A DNA stretch of 64,000 nucleotides from Mycobacterium sp. (GTDB lineage Bacteria; Actinomycetota; Actinomycetes; Mycobacteriales; Mycobacteriaceae): contig JAKFVT010000032.1 of the NCBI GenBank assembly GCA_021732005.1, forward strand, positions 1 through 64,000, in the 5' to 3' direction. This document shows, piece by piece, positions 58,190-64,000 of this stretch; positions within the stretch are counted from its first letter, which is position 1, and each line of letters begins with the position of its first letter. The position numbers were made by a program, and so were the translations under genes. The notes beneath the pieces are model-generated. The model saw nothing but the letters and a program-made list of their open reading frames with translations, was not told the origin of the DNA and did not search any database.

Positions 58190-59059
58190 ATGCCCGCACC
58201 AGCCGAAAGCCTCACCGTTCGACTGCGTGACGGGCGGACGCTGTGTTACGCGCAGTACGGCGCCCCCGACGGCGAGGTCGTCGTCAACGCGCACGGCGGG
58301 CTGGCCTGCCGGCTGGATGTGGCCGCCGCCGACGCCGCAGCGCGCGACGCCGGCGTCCGGTTGCTCTCCCCGGACCGGCCCGGAATCGGTGGATCCGACC
58401 CGCAGCCCGGCCGCACTCTCCTGGACTGGGTCGACGATGTGGCCGACCTGATGGACCAGGTCGGCGTCGAGCGATTCGCCGCGATGGGCTGGTCGATGGG
58501 TGGCCAGTACGCGGCCGCGCTCGCCTGCGGACTGCCCGACCGGGTGCGGCGGGTGGCGATCGTCGCAGGGGCTCTGCCGCTGACCGAACCGGGAGTGTTC
58601 GCTCGCCTGCCCGCGTTCGACCGGATCTACACCCGGCTGTCGCAACGTGCGCCGTGGCTGGTCAAACCGTGCTTCGCCGCGATGGCGCTGGCCGCGCGGC
58701 AGGCACCCGCGCTATATGGGCGCCTCGCCGCCGGTCAGCTGGGTGCGGCGGACGCCGCCGTGTTGCGTGACGAAGGCTACGACGCGTTCGCCCGGATGTC
58801 CGCCGAGGCTCTGCGCCGACCCGAGGGCGTCGCCGAGGACTACCGGGCCTGGATCCGGCCCTGGGGCTTCGCCCCCGAACAGATCACCGTCCGGACCGAC
58901 GTCTGGGGCGGTCACCAGGACGAACTGGTCGACCACTCCTGGCCGCCCGAGCTGGCCCGCCGCATCCCCGGCGCGACCCTGCACGAGCGACCCGGCGGGC
59001 ACTTCCTGGCTCACCTCTACTACCCGGACATCTTCGCGAGCTTGCTCGGCGGTGGTTGA
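58190..59059 (+). CDS. Alpha/beta-fold hydrolase (289 aa)
   Basis: A typical single-domain alpha/beta hydrolase. MGWSMGGQYAAALA carries the nucleophile Ser, GGHQDELVDHSWP places the acid region, and ERPGGHFLAHLYYP the catalytic His. HGGLACRLDVA may form the oxyanion site. The substrate cannot be named. It follows udgX by 16 bases on the same strand and may be cotranscribed, but a repair role should not be inferred. Confidence 0.88.
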   Translation: MPAPAESLTVRLRDGRTLCYAQYGAPDGEVVVNAHGGLACRLDVAAADAAARDAGVRLLSPDRPGIGGSDPQPGRTLLDWVDDVADLMDQVGVERFAAMGWSMGGQYAAALACGLPDRVRRVAIVAGALPLTEPGVFARLPAFDRIYTRLSQRAPWLVKPCFAAMALAARQAPALYGRLAAGQLGAADAAVLRDEGYDAFARMSAEALRRPEGVAEDYRAWIRPWGFAPEQITVRTDVWGGHQDELVDHSWPPELARRIPGATLHERPGGHFLAHLYYPDIFASLLGGG

Positions 59060-59092
59060 TCCCCGAGTCCCTTCGCTCCTACGCTTCCGAAG

Positions 59093-62000
59093 TCAGTTAC
59101 CGAACCACCGGTTCGCCGGCGGCAATTCGGTGCCCAGCAGAGCGCCGGCCGGAGCACCGGATTCGGTCCCCGCCTTAGCCGACCAGCCCGTGCCCACGCA
59201 CAGCAGGTCACGCGGCGTCGAGATGGTCGACGGCAGCGGAATCCCGAAGCCCGGGATGCCGGGGATCGTGATCTGCGGCGGCGAGAGCAGCGTCGCGACA
59301 CCTTGCGCCATCGTCGGCAGCAGCTGCGCGGGAGGCGTGGGCAGGGTGCCCGCGGCGTCGGAGATCGGCGCCGACGGGATCAGGGTTCCGAGGCCGCCCG
59401 GCGTAGGTCCGATATAGCTACCCGGACCACCCGGCAGCACTGTCGGCGGGGTCGGCGGGGTTGCTACCCGATTGCCGCCCGGCGTACCCGGCACCGCGGT
59501 GGGCGGAGTGGGCAGGCCAGCGCCGCCACCGCCTCCCGGACCACCCGGCACCGCTGCGGGCGGCGTGCCCGGCGTGACGATGTTGTTGGTGAACGGAGTG
59601 CCCGGCACCGCGGCAGGCGGAGTGGGCAGGCCAGCGCCGCCACCGCCTCCCGGACCACCCGGAACGGCACCCGGAGGCGTCGGAACTCCACCACCACCGC
59701 CACCACCCGGACCACCCGGAACGGCACCCGGAGGCGTCGGAACTCCACCACCACCGCCACCACCCGGACCACCGGGAACGGCGGCCGGCGGGGTCGGGAT
59801 ACCCGCACCACCGCCGGCGTCAGCGGCCGCGGGCAGCGCCCCCGGCGGGGCGGGCACACCGGCTGCGGCAGCGGCGATGTCGGCCGCGGGCACACCGGCC
59901 GACGGTGCGACGACACCCGAGGCGTCGGCGACCGGCGCGCCGACAGCACCACCAGCTCCGGCAGCGCCTGCGCCACCACCGCCGCCAGCCCCCGCTCCAG
60001 CGGCTGCGAGCCCGGAGTTGTCGGAGACCGCGGCGGCCGGCACACCGGCTGCTCCGGCGTTGTCTGTGATCGGTGCCGCCGGAACAGCGGCGCCGGCGTT
60101 GTCGGTGATCGGCGCGGCCGGGACGCCGGCGGGGCCAGGAATGCCGCCACCTTCGCCGACCGGCACGCCGGGCACGCCGGCCGGTGGGGTCGGCACACCG
60201 CCGCCGGTGCCACCACCGGGACCACCCGGGACGGCGGCCGGAGGCGTCGGCAATCCACCACCGGTACCTTCGCCGGGGCCACCCGGAACCGCGCCCGGAG
60301 GCGTCGGCAGACCGCCACCGGTGCCCTCACCGGGCGTACCGGGAACCGCAGCGGGCGGGGTCGGCAGACCGCCACCGGTGCCCTCACCGGGCGCGCCGGG
60401 AACGGCGGCCGGCGGGGTCGAGCCAGTCTCGACGAGGTTCCCTCCGGGAGTACCGGGGACCGCGGCCGGCGGGGTCGGCAGACCGCCACCGGTGCCCTCA
60501 CCGGGCGTACCGGGAACGGCAGCCGGCGGGGTCGGAAGCGATTCGTCGCCAGGGGTTCCCGGCGTTCCGGGGATCACCTGCGGCGGCGTCGGCGGGATTT
60601 CCATGCCGGGGGTCCCCGGGGTGCCGGGCACCGCCACGGGTGTTCCCGGCACATTCACGTTGACCGGGACGCCGGGGCCACCCGGGACCGCGGCGGGCGG
60701 GGTGACGATGCCCGGGGTCGACGCCGCGCTGGGCACACCCGGCAGGGTGACCGGCGGAGTTCCGGGAACGTTGAGCATGCCTCCGCCGAGCGGGACGCCC
60801 GGCACCGAAGCTCCTGGCGGCGGCAGCGTGCCGGACGCATCGTTGATCACGTTGCCGGGCACCGCGGCCGGCGGAACCCCTGGCGTGTTGACCGTGACCT
60901 GGTTCGAGCCGCCGGGGACGCCGGGAACCTCGGCCGGAGGCGTCGACACGGAGCCGTTCACGTCGCCACCGGGGACCGCCGCCGGCGGAACCGGCGGGGT
61001 TCCACCCGAGCCCGGGATCGACCCACCGGGGACCTCGGCCGGCGGAACCGGCGGAGTCACAACGGATTCGGGCACAACATCGCCCGGGACCGCGGCCGGC
61101 GGAACCGGCGGGGTTCCACCGCCACCGCCACCGGGAACACCCGGAACACCAGCAGGCGGAGTACCCGGGAAGTCGCCACCACCGCCGCCGGGAACACCCG
61201 GAACACCAGCAGGCGGAGTACCCGGGAAGTCGCCACCGCCACCGCCGGGAACACCCGGAACACCAGCGGGCGGGGTACCCGGGAAGTCGCCTCCACCGCC
61301 GCCGGGGATGCCCGGCACGCCGGCGGGCGGCCCGGGCGGGACCGCGCCGCCACCTGGGACAGCGGCGGGAGGAGCTGCGGCCGGCGGCGCGGGCGCCAGA
61401 CCGGAGGCGTCGGCGAGCGGGGCGGCCGGAACACCGGCCGCCGGTGCGGGAGGAACGAGTCCGTTGGCATCAGAGATCGGAGCGCCCGCATCGCCGGCAC
61501 TGGCAGGCAGAGCGCCGGGCGCGCCGGGGCCACCGGCACCCGAGCCTGCGCCGGCGCCGCCGCCACCTGGGCCGCCGGCACCGCCACCGGGCGCACCGGC
61601 TCCGCCACCACCGGGCAGACCGGCAGCCGCGTCACTCACCGGGGCGCCGGCCGCGCCGGCACCGCCGTTGGGCACGCCCGCGGCGTCATTGATGGGAGCG
61701 CTGGGCACACCCCCGGGCGGGGTGGGGATACCGCCACCGCCACCACCGGGAGGAGTACCGGGAACGCCACCGGGCACACCCGGAATACCGCCGCCCCCTC
61801 CACCGGGAGGAGTACCGGGAACGCCACCGGGCACACCCGGAATACCGCCGCCCCCTCCACCGGGAGGAGTACCGGGAACGCCACCGGGCACACCCGGAAT
61901 ACCGCCACCGCCACCACCGGGAGGAGTGCCAGGAACGCCGAGCGGCGTACCGGGGACGCCCCCACCGCCGGGAACGCCGGGAGCGCCGGGAACCGCGGCG

Positions 62001-62389
62001 GGCGGCGTCGGGATGCCGCGTGTCGTGCTGGTCCCGGGCGCGCCGGGGACGGACGCCGGCGGGACGGTCACGCCGCCGGTGCCGGGCATACCGGGCGAGC
62101 CGGGAGCGCTGGCCGGTGGAACGCGAATGGTGCCGGGCACGGTCGCGGGCGGAATGGGGCCACCGGCGGTCGGCGGGTTGTTCGTGAACAGCGTGTTCGA
62201 CGTGCCGGGGATGCCCTGGGACAGGTCGGGCGGCGTCGTGAGGCCTTGGTGAAAGATGCCCATGCACGGAACGCCGGGGCTGCCGAAGTCGGCGACTGCA
62301 CGGGGGCTGAACAGCGGAGCCGTCCAGAAAAACCCCGCCGTCGCCATGGCAGTGACCGCCGCCACGCGAGAGGTGGTCCGAGACATCAT
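59093..62389 (-). CDS. Exported Pro/Gly-rich repeat protein with a 19-residue period (1098 aa)
   Basis: A signal peptide (about residues 1-34, cut after AVA) leads to a nearly unbroken tract of PPAAVPGxPG-type units, many 19 residues long, such as GVPGTPPGGGGGGIPGVPG. VPGxPG recalls elastin/collagen-like disordered or elastic proteins. Two cysteines only, one close after the signal (GVPCMG) and one near the C-terminus (LLCVGTG), which could be linked. The C-terminal 80 residues are a less repetitive domain (SPPQITIPGIPGFGIPLP). Start ATG 62389. Function unknown, probably cell-surface or secreted. The opposite strand is open for long distances only because of the repeat composition. Confidence 0.8.
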   Translation of the reverse strand: MMSRTTSRVAAVTAMATAGFFWTAPLFSPRAVADFGSPGVPCMGIFHQGLTTPPDLSQGIPGTSNTLFTNNPPTAGGPIPPATVPGTIRVPPASAPGSPGMPGTGGVTVPPASVPGAPGTSTTRGIPTPPAAVPGAPGVPGGGGVPGTPLGVPGTPPGGGGGGIPGVPGGVPGTPPGGGGGGIPGVPGGVPGTPPGGGGGGIPGVPGGVPGTPPGGGGGGIPTPPGGVPSAPINDAAGVPNGGAGAAGAPVSDAAAGLPGGGGAGAPGGGAGGPGGGGAGAGSGAGGPGAPGALPASAGDAGAPISDANGLVPPAPAAGVPAAPLADASGLAPAPPAAAPPAAVPGGGAVPPGPPAGVPGIPGGGGGDFPGTPPAGVPGVPGGGGGDFPGTPPAGVPGVPGGGGGDFPGTPPAGVPGVPGGGGGGTPPVPPAAVPGDVVPESVVTPPVPPAEVPGGSIPGSGGTPPVPPAAVPGGDVNGSVSTPPAEVPGVPGGSNQVTVNTPGVPPAAVPGNVINDASGTLPPPGASVPGVPLGGGMLNVPGTPPVTLPGVPSAASTPGIVTPPAAVPGGPGVPVNVNVPGTPVAVPGTPGTPGMEIPPTPPQVIPGTPGTPGDESLPTPPAAVPGTPGEGTGGGLPTPPAAVPGTPGGNLVETGSTPPAAVPGAPGEGTGGGLPTPPAAVPGTPGEGTGGGLPTPPGAVPGGPGEGTGGGLPTPPAAVPGGPGGGTGGGVPTPPAGVPGVPVGEGGGIPGPAGVPAAPITDNAGAAVPAAPITDNAGAAGVPAAAVSDNSGLAAAGAGAGGGGGAGAAGAGGAVGAPVADASGVVAPSAGVPAADIAAAAAGVPAPPGALPAAADAGGGAGIPTPPAAVPGGPGGGGGGGVPTPPGAVPGGPGGGGGGGVPTPPGAVPGGPGGGGGAGLPTPPAAVPGTPFTNNIVTPGTPPAAVPGGPGGGGGAGLPTPPTAVPGTPGGNRVATPPTPPTVLPGGPGSYIGPTPGGLGTLIPSAPISDAAGTLPTPPAQLLPTMAQGVATLLSPPQITIPGIPGFGIPLPSTISTPRDLLCVGTGWSAKAGTESGAPAGALLGTELPPANRWFGN
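61131..61301 (-). repeat. 57-bp tandem repeats, array 1 (three full copies)
   Basis: Copies begin at 61131, 61188 and 61245, with a diverged fourth at 61302. Each encodes 19 residues of the type GVPGVPGGGGGDFPGTPPA. Near-identity at the DNA level suggests recent expansion. Confidence 0.9.
61746..61916 (-). repeat. 57-bp tandem repeats, array 2 (three full copies)
   Basis: Copies begin at 61746, 61803 and 61860, with a diverged fourth at 61917. Each encodes GVPGTPPGGGGGGIPGVPG. The period is the same as in array 1, although the sequence differs. Confidence 0.9.
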
Positions 62390-62591
62390 TTCCCCGTTTC
62401 TGTGAGAGGCCTGACAGGGAAACTACAGACGTGTAAGTACCTAACCGGGGCCAGCCATTCGGGGGGTTACCGAACTGTTGCTAAGCGGTGTTGTCGCGGT
62501 TACCCCGGCGACAATTTCAATGTGCAAACATCTGGCTCGCGGTACGCTTCACCATCGCGCCGCTCGACGTCGCGACACATGGGGGCCGCGC

Positions 62592-63038
62592 ATGGTTGAT
62601 CTCAAGGTGTTTGCAATAGCGGTGGTCGGCATCGGAATGGCAGTCGGGTCCGCGCACCCGGCGGCGGCCGACGATGCGACCGCCGGGGCACTCAACGGGG
62701 TGTTCACCCAATACCGGGACGACACCAAGCGCTCCACGTGGGTCGTCGTATCGACCTGCGACCCTGCCGGAAACTGCTCGGGTAACGCTACGAGTTCGCG
62801 GGGATGGACCGCAGTGGTCAACCGAGTCGCGGGCGGCCCGTGGTTGATCGAACGAGATAGCCCGGACGACGGGTGGGTGTGTCCGGACGGCAGCCATACT
62901 GCAGCGCATTTGTCGTATTCGCTCGACCCGGTCACGCTTGTTGGAACGGCCGAGTCGACGAAGCAACCCGGAACGTGCGGCAGTCCGGCCACGGCAACGG
63001 ATTCGCACTCAATGCATCTGGTTCAGGTGGGGGCTTGA
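62592..63038 (+). CDS. Secreted protein of unknown function (148 aa)
   Basis: A signal peptide (about residues 1-28, FAIAVVGIGMAVGSAHPAAA) precedes a domain with four cysteines (STCDPAGNCSG, DGWVCPDGS, PGTCGSP), so two disulfides are possible. The start is ATG 62592 with GGGGG 7 bases upstream; a longer frame to 62478 has no signal. Its stop shares one base with the next gene. Similar secreted proteins are known in mycobacteria without a function. Confidence 0.8.
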   Translation: MVDLKVFAIAVVGIGMAVGSAHPAAADDATAGALNGVFTQYRDDTKRSTWVVVSTCDPAGNCSGNATSSRGWTAVVNRVAGGPWLIERDSPDDGWVCPDGSHTAAHLSYSLDPVTLVGTAESTKQPGTCGSPATATDSHSMHLVQVGA

Positions 63039-63607
63039 TGTCTAACGCAGCTTTGGTATCCAGGTGCGCGTCAATGGTTCTCGCCGTGGCGCTAAGCTTG
63101 CCAACGTGGTCGGGAACGGCCTCGGCCGACGGCGAACTCGGCCAAGGCGACGAGTGGGCCGACCCGGCGTACAGCAACTCACCGGACGCGGATTGGCAAT
63201 CGGAGTCGGATCTTTCGGAAATGACGACGGCCGTGAGCAACGTCTGGCTCGGTCAGCAAATAGATTTCAACAATGTGATGAATGAAATGCTGCGTAGTTC
63301 ACTTCTCAATGATCCGCAACTCGCGCGCGCAGAACTGCGAGCAATGGCGGCCGAGATCGCCGCGGAGAAGCAAGCCGCTATCGCGAGAGGTGACCTGGCA
63401 ATTCAAGCGAACCAACGGGCAGCCGAAGCTGAAATCGCGCGGGGTGTGGTAACCGCCTCCATGCAGCCGGCGGGCGGCGGGGCACTGAGCGGCTCAGGCC
63501 TTGGCACGTCTACACCGAAGGGTGGCTCACCGGGTTCCAGCACAAAGGGTGCCAGTCCAGACTCGTCCGCCCCCAAGTCGTCCGGCCGGCCGCCTCGATC
63601 CCCGTAG
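63038..63607 (+). CDS. Secreted helical protein of unknown function (189 aa)
   Basis: The ATG at 63038 overlaps the upstream stop as TGATG. A signal peptide (about residues 1-30, MVLAVALSLPTWSGTASA) is followed by an acidic segment, a helical region (about 60-125; ARAELRAMAAEIAAEKQAA) and a Gly/Ser/Pro-rich tail. No domain is recognised. Coupling to the preceding secreted protein suggests joint function. Confidence 0.78.
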   Translation: MSNAALVSRCASMVLAVALSLPTWSGTASADGELGQGDEWADPAYSNSPDADWQSESDLSEMTTAVSNVWLGQQIDFNNVMNEMLRSSLLNDPQLARAELRAMAAEIAAEKQAAIARGDLAIQANQRAAEAEIARGVVTASMQPAGGGALSGSGLGTSTPKGGSPGSSTKGASPDSSAPKSSGRPPRSP

Positions 63608-63644
63608 GTTTGCCTCACGAGCCCAGCGGACCTGCCGACATACG

Positions 63645-63715
63645 AGCGAGTGACGGGATTCGAACCCGTGTAAACGGCTTTGCAGGCCGGTGCCTAGCCA
63701 CTCAGCCACACCCGC
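63645..63715 (-). tRNA. tRNA-Cys (GCA)
   Basis: The acceptor stem GCGGGTG pairs with CACTCGC. The D-arm is GGCTGAGTGGCTAGGC, the anticodon loop CTGCAAA gives GCA (63681-63683 on the plus strand), and the T-arm is ACGGGTTCGAATCCCGT. U73 fits tRNA-Cys. CCA is not encoded. Length 71. Confidence 0.95.
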
Positions 63716-63815
63716 GTGTCAGGAAACAACACTGCCAGCACGGGCGCGACTCGCCCAGCCTTTCGCTCAGCGTGATTGCTGACCCCGACGGCCGCGTGGC
63801 CAATACGGTTACCAG

Positions 63816-64000
63816 ATGCACACTTGGTTGGCCGATCCGCCGTTGCTCGGCGGTCCCGGACAGGGCACCCGGCAGATCGTCGAACTCCTGATCGCCTTCG
63901 GGTTGACCGCCTTGATCGGCCTGGAGCGCGAGATTCACGGCAAGAGCGCCGGCCTGCGTACCCAGGCGATCGTCGGCACGGCGTCGGCGCTCATCCTGAT
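63816..64000 (+). CDS. MgtC/SapB family membrane protein, 3' end beyond window
   Basis: The frame from ATG 63816 reads MHTWLADPPLLGG, then a membrane segment (LLIAFGLTALIGLEREIHGK) and SAGLRTQAIVGTASALIL, the MgtC/SapB signature. Only 61 residues are in the window. Members are linked to growth in low magnesium and virulence, but bacterial envelope roles are diverse. It begins 100 bases beyond the tRNA-Cys gene. Confidence 0.88.
   Translation, partial: MHTWLADPPLLGGPGQGTRQIVELLIAFGLTALIGLEREIHGKSAGLRTQAIVGTASALIL

Noticed and set aside
61131..61973. CRISPR array
   Set aside because: The 57-bp units are contiguous, in frame and encode Pro/Gly residues; there are no spacers and no cas genes.
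59303..62599. Open frames of about 1,100 and 930 codons on the plus strand opposite the Pro/Gly repeat gene
   Set aside because: They arise because GC-rich repeat codons contain no stops in other frames. They have no ribosome binding sites, no signal peptide and only low-complexity sequence, while the minus frame has a clean signal peptide and C-terminal domain.

Overview
The window is a GC-rich actinobacterial chromosome segment that reads as a rapidly growing Mycobacterium (Mycolicibacterium type). The markers are a two-domain LysX (MprF-like membrane part fused to lysyl-tRNA synthetase), an mceA-F operon, a 13E12-type DUF222/HNH gene, an LpqH-type lipoprotein, a UdgX uracil-DNA glycosylase, and gene order that follows M. 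tuberculosis Rv1635c to Rv1659 in inverted orientation. Names of M. tuberculosis counterparts are from memory of the families and are inference, not search results.

Layout. 1-4.4 kb: an MFS exporter, an unknown polytopic membrane protein, and a three-gene overlapping operon of small anchored envelope proteins. 4.4-12.8 kb: the complete arginine operon argCJBDFRGH on the minus strand, almost all junctions overlapping by 4 bases, with ArgR-type half-sites in front of argC. 12.9-16.4 kb: pheST. 16.5-29.4 kb: an accessory block with an orphan glutamate-synthase-like flavoprotein, a DUF222/HNH gene, a ferredoxin/FAD-oxidoreductase pair with a divergent TetR gene, and an mceA-F operon without yrbE permease genes, preceded by tandem palindromes. 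29.5-33.6 kb: a class III cyclase next to a rhomboid-like membrane protein with candidate catalytic residues, a DUF2236 oxygenase-like protein and an acyl-CoA dehydrogenase. 33.6-34.0 kb: a tiny winged-helix gene enclosed by 31-base inverted repeats. 34.0-37.8 kb: a PaoABC/YagTSR-like molybdenum aldehyde oxidoreductase operon. 37.8-39.9 kb: infC-rpmI-rplT-tsnR. 40.2-49.8 kb: DUF1844, lysX, an anchored esterase, a small acidic protein, a winged-helix (HTH_42) protein and uvrA, the last with a promoter matching the LexA-independent RecA-NDp/PafBC consensus. 49.8-55.6 kb: an MBL-fold hydrolase, a TNT-domain toxin with a coupled immunity gene, a lipoprotein, a dispanin/DUF2752 pair, a CorA-like transporter with GQN instead of GMN, and a cAMP-binding-type universal stress protein. 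56-64 kb: a CapA-like GT-C mannosyltransferase, udgX, an alpha/beta hydrolase, a 1,098-residue exported Pro/Gly protein with a 19-residue period, two secreted proteins, tRNA-Cys, and the start of an MgtC-family gene.

Functionally the backbone is housekeeping (arginine, Phe-tRNA, translation initiation, DNA repair, cell envelope). The parts less typical of the backbone are the toxin-immunity pair, the inverted-repeat winged-helix cassette, the yrbE-less mce operon with its operator-like array, and the repeat protein.
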